Shown: positions 10,138 through 21,360 of the stretch, piece by piece
Layout: each line of letters begins with the position of its first letter
How positions within the stretch are numbered: position 1 is the first letter of the stretch
NCBI GenBank assembly: GCA_018873245.2
Contig: JAEMBT020000009.1
Location: 5,681,180-5,745,179, forward strand
Direction of reading: 5' to 3'
Length of the DNA: 64,000 bases
DNA from: Archegozetes longisetosus
Lineage: Eukaryota > Arthropoda > Arachnida > Sarcoptiformes > Trhypochthoniidae
Notes under the pieces: model-generated
Databases searched by the model: none
What the model was told of the DNA's origin: nothing
What the model saw: the letters and a program-made list of their open reading frames with translations, nothing else
Made by a program: the position numbers and the translations under genes

Positions 10138-10437
10138 TTGACCACAGAAGAGCGTATCTTTATAGTTAAAGAATATTGTTTGAACAATAAGAGCAATATT
10201 CTTGTGCAAAGGAAATTCACAAGAGAATTTAATAAACACATCCCCTCGAGTCGTAAAACAATCCTGAAATTAATCACAAAATTCGTGAAGAATGGGAGTG
10301 TTTTGGACAATTTGACCGGAAATGTCGGACGGCCTCCAACTGTAACAAAGACTGAAAATATTGAAAGTTTCTTTCAAGTTCGTCTGCGTCACATTCATCA
10401 AGAAAATGGTTTCCATGTCGGACACATACTATCATAA
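10138..10437 (+). pseudogene. Transposase N-terminal helix-turn-helix remnant
   Basis: The frame reads TTEERIFIVKEYCLNNKSN, then FTREFNKHIPSSRKTILKLI, KFVKNGSVLDNLTGNVGRPP and TENIE. This is the DNA-binding N-terminus of a mariner-like transposase family common in arthropods: a helix-turn-helix followed by a GRPP linker. Its start reads TTG, so the true initiator is lost or upstream. Everything after about residue 85 is missing; the frame ends at TAA and is followed by an apparent element end with TTTGACCCTGATTTATTGTC and ACCCTGTA at about 10519-10551. I read this as an internally deleted copy. Confidence 0.65.
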
Positions 10438-10898
10438 CCTCTCACTATTTCTCTTTTATTCCCAAAAAATTAATGTAAAAATATTAAGTAACTTTTGGCA
10501 ATAAAATTTTACTTTTTTGACCCTGATTTATTGTCACCCTGTATTTGATACTATTTTACATTTAGTATGATTTCGCATTCGATCTTGATATCGCATTCAG
10601 AATTATTTCGCACCCAATCTTTTTTGTTTTCGATATTATTGATTCGATCATTTATCATTTGACATTTTTTCTTCGATCTTATGTTGTAATACCATTTGTC
10701 TTGGACTTTAAATGTAATTCTTCTAATACTACCGTATTGACAATTGATAGTGAATTACACGTTTGGGGTTCAAATAAAAGATATTAGTTGATATATAATA
10801 GTTTTTTCTATCTAAAAATATTCTAAGAAAATTTAAGTAAAAACAAAATATAGATACAGGATTTTCTATGACATAAGGAAATAGTTGTATCGTATTAC

Positions 10899-11562
10899 GG
10901 AGTGGTTCACTTGCTTTTCAAAAGAGTACAGCAAAAGCAGTGAGATGGAAAATTGAAATAAATTTTATTAAATTCTACATGAAAAATGGAAGTGAAATAA
11001 GTTTGTTCGATAATCGATGTGCTCACCATTTGCTCGTCGTACAGCCTCCAAACGGTTTGGAGATGAGAGCAAAAGTTGTTCAAACAGATCTGTACGGTTT
11101 TCAATAGATTTCAAGACTTCTTCGACATGAGCTTACAGTTTTTTATAGGAATATCACTTAAATATTATTTTCTTAAAAGCACGTTAATGGAATGTGAATA
11201 ATAACAATAATAAAACAATAAGTAAATAGGATTTTTCTGCAGAAGCCTTGAATCCAATATGAATTACGATAGAAAGTCAGAAAATCATGCAAAATTTGTT
11301 ATGATAACCTGAACCAATTTCGATTTGATAGATGAACAAATTCAGAGTAAAATTAAGTTTTTACCATCAATAGGTAGTGCTGTTACCTGTTGAAAAACAA
11401 GTGAACCACTGTGTACGACAAGCAAACGGTGAGCAGACCGTTTATTGAACAAAGTCATTTCAATTCCATTTTCAATGTAGAATTTAATAAAATTTATTTC
11501 AATTTTCCATCTCTTACTGTTTCTGCTGTACCCCCTTGAAAAGCAAGTGAATCACTCCGTAG
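10899..11562. mobile_element. Inverted pair of Tc1-like 3' ends (foldback element)
   Basis: The two ends are reverse complements of each other (about 10899-11060 and 11414-11562). Shared words include ACGGAGTG, CTTGCTTTTCAA, AGAATTTAATAAAATTTATT and TCAATTTTCCATCTC. Each arm also holds the tail of a Tc1-type transposase reading outward: VRRANGEH before 11040 on the minus strand, and VRQANGEQ after 11417 on the plus strand, the counterpart of the canonical GGHT ending. The left arm continues inward with VLKSIENRTDLF-like residues, matching the remnant at 2936-3185. A third terminus-like word, AAAACAAGTGAACCACTGTG, stands at about 11394. Two 3' ends have been joined tail to tail, a known route to foldback MITEs. 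Confidence 0.75.
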
Positions 11563-11894
11563 ATGAAATTCATCAATCGATCGGTTTTATTAATAGAGCA
11601 CAACAAAATAGCAACAATACAATGATGATAAATAAAATATTCAATAAATATCATACAAATTATATTTTTTAATGAATAGAGCTAAAAAATATATTTGAAA
11701 ATATTTACAGTATATTTTATTCAGTTGAAAACAACTTTGACGTAAGAAAAATACTAAACACCTACAATAGAGACATCAAAATATAACTATGAAGTTGTAG
11801 AATTTCAAGTCGGAAACTTTAATTACTTGCAATCTGAATAGTAAGTGAAACTACAGCTTACTGAGTTAAAGTCTTTAAAATCTAATTGTGATAT

Positions 11895-13266
11895 ATGAGA
11901 TTAAGTCTAACTATGTTTCTATCAAAACGTGAGATTAAAACAGCTTTCGATGCAAATGTCGATAACTCGAACACAGATAAATTTGATCTCATCATAAGAA
12001 TTCATCGCTTTATCGGAATATTGTATTATGGTTTATATCAGAATGAATCGATGCTAAAACACTTGTTATTTGCAGTTTTGCATTTGTTCATGTATGCAAT
12101 AGTTATGACTTTAAGTTCTCCATGTTTACTCAATGGTTTCAACTGCAATTTTCAAACAAAAATTCAGCTTAATAATAAGTTCTTAGGCCTCAATTTTATG
12201 ATTGTCTATTATGTAATAAGAAATTCTATAGGATTCGCTTCGAGTCTTATTTATAGTATGAGAGGTCGACATTTTCGAAATATAATCTTTGATTTAAGAA
12301 ATCTCTTCTATGAATTGAATGGAAGTAAAAATTCTTTAAGAGTCTTGTATTTCTACTTAATCATAATTTCTTTCATTCAAATTTCATTTATAGCTATTTT
12401 CATCATAAGTTTCAGCAGATTTGATGTGAACTATATTCTTATATTCATAACTATAATAAAATCAATCGGTATTTTCTATATCTATCTATTATTCCTATCA
12501 ACAGACTTTTTCGTCGGATATTTCTCTATATATTTGATTATTATTCAGAAACTCTTTTCTGACTATTTATTGATTTGTTCCAATCGATGCATAAATAATA
12601 TAGAAGTCCAAAAAATTAAATCGAAGTTTAACAAAATTCAGTCAATTATAGAAAGATTGTCACAACTTTTATCTCCTGTTCTATTATTGAGTTGTTCTGC
12701 AATTTTCATCAATATAGTACACAATCTTTATTTCACAGCGAAATCTATTAGAAAGTCTGAGGATAATGTGCATGTAAATTACTTTATTTATTGTATCAGC
12801 ATAATTTTTTATATAATTAGACTGGTTTTCATTTGTTACAGCTCTGGGCAATTGAAACATCAGGTAATTTATGTTCTAATTGAAACTACTACTAAAGTTT
12901 AGAAATTTCTTTCTACTATCGAAAAACCAAAGAATGATATCATTAATGAGAGTTTGGGAAAATTGGACTATTTTGTAGATGTAAAAGCAGAAAGACATGT
13001 AATAACTCTTATAAAAATAGTTATTCAGATCTAAAATATAATTTTCTTCTTTTTTGAGCAGTTTGTAATATTTCTGTCAAACCGAAGCCTTAAAGTAATT
13101 GATGTTTCTGGATGTTTTGATTTGAATCTGCCACTCGTATTGACTGTAAGTCTGATTTACGCTACTTCAATTGATAAAACTTAAGTTTGCGATTCATAAC
13201 CTTTTTATTGTTTAGGTGCTTGGATTAAGTTTCTCTTATTCTCTATTATTAATACAAGGCATCTAA
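11895..13266 (+). CDS. Gustatory-receptor-family 7TM chemoreceptor
   Basis: This encodes a probable ligand-gated cation channel of the insect/arthropod GR superfamily in sensory neuron membranes. Exons read here are 11895-12863, 12903-12980, 13062-13145 and 13216-13266. All junctions are phase 0 with GT-AG ends (donors GTAATT, GTAAAA, GTAAGT; acceptors TTTAG, GAGCAG, TTTAG). The product is 393 residues, normal for the family. Exon 1 gives MRLSLTMFLSKREIK and at least six hydrophobic segments. The last exons encode the conserved C-terminal TM7 region: FVIFLSNRSLKVIDVSGCF, DLNLPLVLT, then VLGLSFSYSLLLIQGI and TAA, in which the family's TYxxxxxQF-like signature appears as SYSLLLIQ. Short phase-0 introns before TM7 are typical of GRs. 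The donor of exon 2 could instead be six bases earlier. No ligand can be inferred. Confidence 0.85.
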
Positions 13267-13763
13267 TCGCAATTACTTTATAAGAAGTTTTCGTTTTGGA
13301 ACAAAATACTTGATATTTAACTATGCTTTGCACCTAAAGCTTTTGAAATTATTATATTTCATATTATGAAACTTTATTTACTCATTTTAAAATATTAAAT
13401 ACTGTTTCCCCACTTAAAGTTATCTATTTAACAATTTTGAGCAATTGATTAAAAATTTAATATGCATTTTCCTCATAATTTTAGACATCAAATTAATTTC
13501 ATTCTGTATTCTATTCTAAAAGTTAGAAAACTTTTTCATTACAAGTATTCATTTGATATCACTGTAATAAAAGTCTATGTATGCATGCATTACAAAATAG
13601 TATTTAGATTTTTCAACAGATTATTTAATTTAGAATTAGATTAGACTGTAATTTATTGTGGTAGTTTAAGAATTACCCAATTAGAGATCAAAATTCTGAA
13701 AATATAACATTGTATTCAAAGGTTGTTTAGTATCGTTTTGACTTTATCTTTTAATTAAAATGA
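13267..13763. other. No gene seen
   Basis: AT-rich 3' flank of the chemoreceptor. A 60-codon open frame at 13462-13644 has no motif. Confidence 0.5.
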
Positions 13764-13791
13764 AAATTCGGACCGTATATGGTCCGAATTT
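13764..13791. repeat. 28-bp palindrome, copy 1
   Basis: AAATTCGGACC, a six-base centre GTATAT, then the exact complement GGTCCGAATTT. A second copy with centre ATGTAT stands at 14352-14379. Confidence 0.85.
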
Positions 13792-14351
13792 AAAAGTTTT
13801 ATACAGAACACAACTTTATTTTTTGAAAATCTTTAATTATGCTAAATTATTAGAATTTATGTGTACTATTGAAAACATAACAGAAGTGAATTAATTCTTG
13901 TGGAATTCTGCAAAAAAATTGCGGTTTTTGTTGAGAAATAGAGGAAGTTCACATATTTGAAAAGAGAAATATGTTGTACTCGCAGTTCAATCAAATTTTT
14001 GGTTCGGAAATTTATATCTACAGAGTACACATTTCTGTCTACTATCCTTATATTTTGGCAAATGTGGTCCAGGTGTAAATCGCTTCTCAGAAAGAGTAAA
14101 GTTTTTGGTGACATAGGACTGTTTAACTATAGCTGGGTTTATTTTACTTTGGATACTTTCACCCATTATTTGTGAATTTTATTCTTATATATCTAAACTA
14201 CGCATTAAATTTGTTCTTATAATGCATGTATTTAATATAAAGTTAATATATATTTTTATTCTACTATTGTTATCATACAATATTTGCTTAATAATAGCTA
14301 ATCTGAGATTTTGCGTTTAAAGGCAATTCAAACTTTATAAACTTTATACAA
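13792..14351. other. No gene seen between the two palindromes
   Basis: Two overlapping frames on opposite strands (13866-14114 minus, 13957-14175 plus) lack motifs. I treat both as chance. Confidence 0.45.
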
Positions 14352-14379
14352 AAATTCGGACCATGTATGGTCCGAATTT
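14352..14379. repeat. 28-bp palindrome, copy 2
   Basis: Same 11-base arms as the copy at 13764-13791, in the same context of AAAA on the left. The spacing between copies is about 560 bp. Confidence 0.85.
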
Positions 14380-14544
14380 CCATTGAGAGATAGATTTCAA
14401 CTTTTGAATTTTATTAGTTACATAGACGTTTCAATAAACTCTAGGTTCTTTTAGTGGAAGAAATTCAATGATATTAAATTTATGGACAACAAAGTTAATT
14501 CAAAAATTGCTGAGGAGAGCACAAAGAGTTGTGTAGAAGCCATC

Positions 14545-14720
14545 TTAATAATATGATTGTGCGCACTATTAATTGAAAAAACTGATTGCTGAGGTAGAAA
14601 TGTCTCAGGATTGTTGGAAGACGGAAAAGGTAATCAAAAATCTAAACGAGATTTGAATCAATGCTCGAGTGATAAACTTATTCCAGACGTTGACTGTGAC
14701 TCACCACGCCATCGTGCTGA
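14545..14720 (+). repeat. Dispersed repeat, copy B
   Basis: Diverged direct copy of 1965-2140. This copy keeps more GC (GATTGCTGAGGTAGAAATG, CTCGAGTGATAAACTTATTC) and may be nearer the ancestral state. It continues to about 14770 with sequence whose partner in copy A is unclear. Confidence 0.55.
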
Positions 14721-14779
14721 CAATTGATGATGAAGTCCATACTTGTGGTCTAATAGCTACGAGTACCAAGTCAGTTTGA

Positions 14780-16030
14780 CCCTAAAACCAGAGAAAAGTA
14801 CCAAATGTCCTCCTTTATAAAAGAAACTATTAAAATTAAACAATAAAATAACTATATTAAAACATAATATTAAAATTATTAAAGCGTTTCATAATCATTC
14901 ATTATTAAGGGTGAAATAATATCTCAAATTTTTTCTTTTAGACTAGTAGCACTTAAAATTTTAGTACTTTTAACCATTTTCACAAGAAAGTTGATTGATC
15001 AATTTTGATAAAGAGATAACTTACGATTTTCTAAAATATAGTTCGCATAAAAAAGTGGCGGTTAAAATCTTCGTACTTAATTGTGAAAAATCTTCTAAAT
15101 TTACTGAAATTCTGCTAATTTTAGTATATTAATACAAATATTTAAAGGATAAATTTAGATCTTTATTTCAGACATTTGCCTAAAGGTACTCTTATAATAA
15201 GTTTAACATATACATTTGAGTGAATATTTAACCTAACAGTTATGACGAAGAGCTAAACAAATGACCCTCAAGAAATGAATTTTATGTACTCTTACTCAAC
15301 GCACATTCAACAGAAAGATCCTTGAAAATTTCTTTCTAACATTTATACGGATGAAGAGAAAGTATATTAGAAGCGATGCATCAGCTGAGATTCAAAGGAT
15401 ATTTTGAAAGTGTGCAACATGTTCACTAAAAATTGTTCATGCTTGCGTGACGAAATAACATGTAAGTCTTGGATATTTCATGAAACCACACATGTTTAAA
15501 ATAATCAGCCAGATTCTGGAATTAAATAAACGGTGAAAGTGAAGCTGATTATGAGGCCATGGAATGTATAACCAAAAATACGAAAGAATATGCTAACTGG
15601 TGATACTAGACAAGGTAATCATGCTAGGGCCAATTTAATTTACAATGAAAGTTATAAAAGTCACAATTGATTGCGTCTTCCGTCTCTTCCTTTCCTCTTT
15701 GAATTAATTGATACCGTTACTAATCGCTTTTCATAACCTCTTATTAACAGATCTCAAGAGTTGTCGCAGTAGGAACTGTTCAGGAGTTTCAGCGGTGCGA
15801 AGGAGAGCTACTCCAAAACTTCTGAATTGCCGCTTCCCCCAAACTAGACGGTAGATCACACTTTGAGAAGTAGGAAGTATTTTGTAGATCACAGCACCGA
15901 AGTCAGTAATTGATTATACTCTCTCGAGATCGAAAGACTGTCCCCCGTTGGAAATGAATCAACCCTTCAGATCTATTATGCCAAGTATGAGATCATTAGC
16001 TTTTGTTTAGTTGTATTGTAGTCAATAAAA
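14780..16030. other. No supported gene
   Basis: The 15660-15990 part is richer in GC and contains pyrimidine-rich and CG-containing words, but no frame of useful length and no family motif. It could be an untranslated exon or an old repeat; I cannot tell. Confidence 0.4.
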
Positions 16031-17060
16031 TATCTGGGTATTCTCGGGAATAAGGGAAACCGAATTTCAAAAAAACTTTTGCATGAACCAATTTCTCTTT
16101 TCAAAAGAAAAATAAAGATCCAAACCCCATCCACCGGAAACGCCCCCTCAATTTTTTTTTGCGAATTTTCAGATTTTATTCAATTTTCACATAATTTTCA
16201 TAATATATTTCGATAGAAATCAATTCCTCTCATCATGGGAAAAATAAAAATCAAACTCCATCCATCGGAAACGCCCCCTACACGAGTTACGTCCCCAAGA
16301 GTTTCCACCCCCAAAGTTTTGCGAATTTTCAGATTTAAGTAAATTTTCAGGACATATTTCGATAGATATCGATTCCTCTCATCATGAGTATAATAAAAAT
16401 TCAAACACCACAAATCGAAAACGCCCTTTCAAAGTTTTGCGAATTACAGAAGGGAGCAATGAAATCATCGATCTCGCAATTTATTCAATAAAATATCAGT
16501 GAATTGATATTTTCCGTTCATCCTTTGATTAAAGTTTACAGACTAGTTGATAATCACAAAAAGAATTAAAAATTAACCACTGGCCGCAATACACATTCCT
16601 ATGGGTTTCGGAATAGATCTAATGAACGACTCAAGATTGCCAGTAGAGAAGCAAGGATATAGGCCGGATAGGTTTGGTTTGATAGGTTAGGTTAAGCATG
16701 TGCAATTTGTTGAGGTATAGCAAATATATATATTTTTAACTTTTTTATTGAATAAATTGTGAGATCAATGATTTCATTGCTCCCTTCTGTAATTCGCAAA
16801 ACTTTGAAGGGGCTTTTTCGATTTGTGGTGTTTGAATTTTTATTATACTCATGATGAGAGGAATCGATATTTATCGAAATATATCCTGATAATTTACTTA
16901 AATCTGAAAATTCGCAAAAAATTGAGGGGGCGTAACTCGTGAAGGGGGCGTTTCCGGTGGATGGGGTTTGGATCTTTATTTTTCTTTTGAAAAGAGAAAT
17001 CGGTTCATGCAAAAGTTTTTTTGAAACTCGGTTTCCTTTATTCCCGAGAATACCCAAATA
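16031..17060. repeat. Foldback repeat with tandem units in one arm
   Basis: Bases 16031-16492 and 16744-17060 are inverted copies. Both ends read TAT-TGGGTATTCTCGGGAATAA. The arms share CTTTTGCATGAACC, CCCCATCCACCGGAAACGCC, GATTCCTCTCATCATGAG and GAAGGGAGCAATGAAATCAT. The left arm is about 145 bp longer because a unit (GCGAATTTTCAGATTT ... TCCTCTCATCATGRG ... CGGAAACGCCCCCT) is repeated. The inner spacer holds a GATAGGTTAGGTTAAGC word (about 16681) close to the telomere unit. Frames at 16198-16413 and 16692-17057 (minus) are parts of the repeat, not genes. Confidence 0.85.
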
Positions 17061-17281
17061 TCTTAATAGATGGCTTACTTAATGTGTAAGTGTGTCGTCC
17101 ATAATAATACTTGAGTCGACTCAAATAATGTTCTCTATTCAGTTCATCTTTGAAGATTTTTGAAGAATTGCAGGAGAACAATGGTTGAGTTGATAACATA
17201 TGACAACAGTTGACAATTATCTTGAGCTGCTCACTACTATCACTGTACCAGTCAGTGATAGCGGTGACCAGTTCTTGGGAC

Positions 17282-17322
<41 letters not shown>
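17282..17322. repeat. (GA)n microsatellite
   Basis: About 19 GA units with one interruption near 17290. Confidence 0.95.
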
Positions 17323-17324
<2 letters not shown>

Positions 17325-17329
17325 GAGAA

Positions 17330-19149
17330 AATGAAGTACTAATACAGAACTATGGTAATAACCATATCAAAAATAGCCTAAACTCCAACGCTCTCGAACT
17401 CGCTACTCATCATCCATTCTGCTAAAAAATGAAAAAAATAAGAAATTCAAATAATATTTTCTTTTAATTTCACTACAAAACAGTTTTCTTTCTCCGAATT
17501 GATTTGAAAAGCGTTATTCTAAAGAGAGACTGAAGATATATTTTTGAGGAAAAATTTAACTGAACCATAGTAGACAAATGTATGAATGAAATTCACAATA
17601 ATTGTGACACGTAATAGGGTGAAAGGGACACGAGACATAAATATTCTTAAAACACTTTTAAAAAATCTTTCAAATGTTATATCGTTCATTAGGATCTGAA
17701 GATGCCTTCCAAATACCTTTACTTGTAAGCCCTTGACTCTATGTCTCAGTTCATACAAATCAGACTTCGAGTCTTAGTCCTTCAGCTTCTGTTTTGAATT
17801 GAAGATGTTTCATACGGTAAGCCAACAATCAATTGCAAACAGAAACTCCATTAGTAGGCAGTTCATAGGCGCTTTTTGTTGCCTTCTCTTGGTCACTTTT
17901 GCGCGACTGATTATTTCATTCATATAAAACTTTTTATCCAATAGAGCTTCTATTGAAAATGTTTTAACTTGATATAGTCATTTATTTTTACATGCGCGAA
18001 TAAACAACACGATATTGTTGCCATAACATCAAAAGCATTAGAATGCAATGCCGATACAACTGAAGTTGTCCCGGTCCAATTCAATATATACATATATATT
18101 TAGAAAGCCCTTATTTTCAAGAGTCAAAATATTTAGACCACGTCCACTCTGGCAGTTTAGGACTCACCACTTTTTTCAAAAATTACTCAAAGCTAAAATT
18201 TAGTAATTCTGTTTGGTTTTCATTTTTTTTCATATAATAGATAACAACGAGTTACATAGTTCTTAAAGATTATACTGACGTATTCTTTTGATAACACAGC
18301 CTACGACAAACATGATAATGATAGTATAGACATTGTATTAACAGTACTAATGAGAGAATCATGTCTGGTATAATACTCGCATTGAACAATGTGAAAGTCA
18401 AGGTGATTACATTTTACTCAATTTTTTCGTGCTTTATATAGTCTATTATTTACATTTAGTTAACACGCTCAATAGAAGTTGAAACATTCAGTAATATAGA
18501 AGCCCAGTCTGAATTATTTGTTTGAATTCACGAAAAATTACCTTATAAAAGCTTACTAATTCTGATAACTGCGATTTCTGCAAGATAACTGATAAGCTAC
18601 TCAAAAAATAAATGAACACGTGTATTTTTATTTGAAGGAGTCTCTCAGCTTCATATTTATAGTGCATTAAACTAATGTAGAAATTTCAGGTAAGTATAGC
18701 TTTTGAACTAATAGTCTAAAAACTTGATATTAATACAAAATAAAAGCTTTTCAATATTTTTTCTAAGTATTTCATCCGATTAAAAAGTTTAAAGTCGAGC
18801 TTGGTTTTATAAAACAATTGAAAATTAGGACTCAAGTAAACATAACAGGGCATTCTCCCGATGGCGTGAAAAGATAAGTAGTAGAAAATGAGAAGTCAAA
18901 TTTTCGCTCAATATAACTAAGTTGCCGAATTCTTCGCTCTACTACGTTCCGCATGGAATACAATAGTTAAACTATTTTAATTGAAAATTTGCCTTCCAAT
19001 TCTCTATACTACTCTGATAATTAAATATATTCAATAAATATTTACTGTTTATCTCTTATATTTTATAAATTTATTCATATGCTTGTGGAATTTGGGGTTA
19101 TAAAATAATTTTTTATCAATAATGAAATGCATGCGCATTGAAAACATTA
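17330..19149. other. No supported gene
   Basis: AT-rich DNA. The frame 17519-17758 (minus) has no recognisable motif. No splice-consistent exon chain was found by eye. Confidence 0.45.
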
Positions 19150-19560
19150 GTAATGGCTGTCATAATATTTCTAATAGTTTATCAATTTTAAGCTAGATAT
19201 AAGCTACATTGTATTTTTCTAATAGTCTTAGATGAATACGTTTGAAGCCTAGACTTAATGTCTATTTTTCTTATTATTCATTTGGGTAATTATTCATTCA
19301 AACTTGTGTATTCATTTGAATAATATAAAAAACAAACATTAAAACTAGACTTCAAATCATTTACCTGATGAGTAGGGTATCGAAGAGTAAATTTCGGATT
19401 TTGATCATAAATGTTTTATAAACTAATTTTGGGGTACTGATCACGAATATCGAGCTTATTTTTGCTTAAAGTGAAAGCTTCACATCGATTGGATCATTTT
19501 CATAACTGGCTTCTTTGTAGTTATTACTCCCCACAAATTAAGTACTAGTAAAGTCAAAAT
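19150..19560 (+). repeat. Left arm of a large inverted repeat around the LTR element
   Basis: Parts of this stretch are the reverse complement of 25190-25470. Matches include AATAGTTTATCAATTT, AAATGTTTTATAAACTAATTT, TGATCACGAATATC and CTACAAAT/CACAAATTAAGTACTA. The left arm holds an extra segment of about 140 bp (19225-19365). The arms sit outside the LTR retrotransposon, so the retrotransposon may have inserted between them, or two copies of one repeat lie in opposite directions. Confidence 0.7.
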
Positions 19561-19705
19561 AAATTTGAATTTGACTTTCAAAAAGTGCCTACAAAACGCA
19601 TACAAACATTTAGATACTCAATTTTAAAAATTTATATAGTAATATGGTCGGACTACTTTTCCTTCTTTAAATCTTCTTGGGTACACTTTACAAGTATTTT
19701 TATAT

Positions 19706-20064
19706 TGAGACGGGAAGTTAATACTCCCGCCTATAAGCCGCCGAGGTTTATTGGGGAAATATCCTCAGACAGACAATCACCCTTGCGGCAAACTTTCACG
19801 TTCTGAGGAAGCGAAGCAAAAAAAAATAAAGAAGACAAAAACAAGAATAAAAGCCAAACTTCACTTGATGTGAATTTTTTTATTTCTAATTTGTGACTGA
19901 AGAACTTATGAAACAAGGCTCCCTTATATATACATGTGTGTTAGCAAAAGGTCAGTACAACTTGTACTAACCATTAGTAGACTATAAAATTTTATTTTGT
20001 GTTGTGTTTGTGTGTTATGATTGTGTTAGCTCGTTTATATCATTTGTTTGTTTATTATGTGTCT
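19706..20064 (-). repeat. 3' LTR of the Ty3/gypsy element
   Basis: Begins (plus-strand view) TGAGACGGGAAG and ends TTATTATGTGTCT. The last base differs from the expected CA end. A GTGTT/TTGTG-rich part and AAATAAA signals are shared with the 5' LTR. Confidence 0.92.
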
Positions 20065-21110
20065 TTCGCGCCATCTTGCAAAGTTTGTTGCCGTGCAACG
20101 AACCGTGAGAGTCGTGAAATATGAGCTCGTGATGTGGTTCGGTTGGGGTGAGAAGCGACGTCGTAGGTAACTGGTGACAACTTCCGAATGATGATAAGAG
20201 GTTCTTCCTTGCACGCCGAAGCTTTGGTTAATGAAGGGTGGTGACTCGCTATATTTCTCACGACGAGATCTTCAAGTTCGATGGCCGGATGGATGGCATC
20301 GTGGCGATCTTTACGTCTAAGTTGAGAGGCATGCGTGCGTTCACGTGCAATCTGACGTGCCCGGTCAACAGAGACAGAAGAGGGGCCGCAAAAGTGGGCG
20401 CTGTCTATACCGAAGAGAAGGAACCGAGGTGCGAAGCCAGTGATATCATGCGGCGTATCGTTATATGCTTTAGCTACCTAAGAAAGTAAAGTCCACTTCT
20501 TGCGGGGTTGATCTAGCTTTGATGCATGAATTTTGGTCATTATAGTGCTGTTTGCTTTTTCTACCATACCGTTAGACTGGGTATGATAGGACGATGTAAA
20601 TGAATGCCGAATCGGATACTGTTTGGTGAACTATTTAAAGGCTTTAGGAGTGAAGTTGCGACTGTTATCAGTAATGATTGGCTTGAACGGTAGAACGGTA
20701 CGAAATATATTATGGAGGAGGCCAGTAATAGTTTCCGTAGTGTTTTTGGGAGTTGGGAACGCCCAAATGTATCGGGAGAGATGGTCAATGAAGACTTAAA
20801 TGTATTTATGGCGAGTTTTAGTCGCCGCAGAACCCATGACTATTGTATCAATGCCAATAACATCCAACTGATTTAAGTCGTATTCTGGTGTAATGTATTG
20901 ACCAGGTCTTGGTTGATGATCTGGTTTGGCGATTTGACACGATTTACAAAAGCGCACATCTTTTGATATCAGCAATAGAAGGCCACCAGTAGTAACATGT
21001 CATCAGACGAACAGTTTTGTTTGCAGATTAATGCCCATGTTGATCATGGTAAAGTTGAAGGGTTATTCATGGGAGTGATGAGGAAACAACAGCTTTATAC
21101 ACACCGCGAT
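20055..21110 (-). pseudogene. Ty3/gypsy integrase, broken
   Basis: Several minus-strand frames together carry the integrase landmarks. A zinc-finger CKSCQ motif lies near 20945. The catalytic core follows, with aspartate 1 in DVIGIDT (near 20850), aspartate 2 in IITDN (near 20672) and the glutamate in NGMVEKANS (near 20560). A C-terminal segment, PLIIIRKLSPVTYDV and SRAHISRLSRF (20055-20261), matches the usual end of gypsy integrases. All three DDE positions are present, but an in-frame TAA before VFIDHLSRYIW (near 20800) and later frameshifts make it non-functional. The plus-strand frame at 20238-20489 is only a shadow. Confidence 0.85.
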
Positions 21111-21360
21111 GACGAATTGTTACAATACCTTGACGTATATGTGGGTATTTGACAAAAGAGAGATCAGAAGATCGCTGTGTTAATTGAATTTCATCTGAAG
21201 TGACATGGAGACAGGTGATCGGGAAAGAGCATTAACGTGTGTATCCTTCCTTAATGATGCACAATGGTAAATGACTTAGCCGAGAGATGAATAGACCAAC
21301 GATAGAGACGACCCTCAGGATTTTTAAAAGTTAGCAACCACTTTAGGGTGCTGTGATCAG

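Noticed and set aside
13866..14175. Overlapping ORFs on both strands between the palindromes
   Set aside because: No motif on either strand, and such overlap is typical of chance frames.
20238..20489. Plus-strand ORF inside the LTR element (also 22427-22651, 22968-23222, 23414-23647)
   Set aside because: Antisense shadows of the minus-strand integrase, RT and gag.
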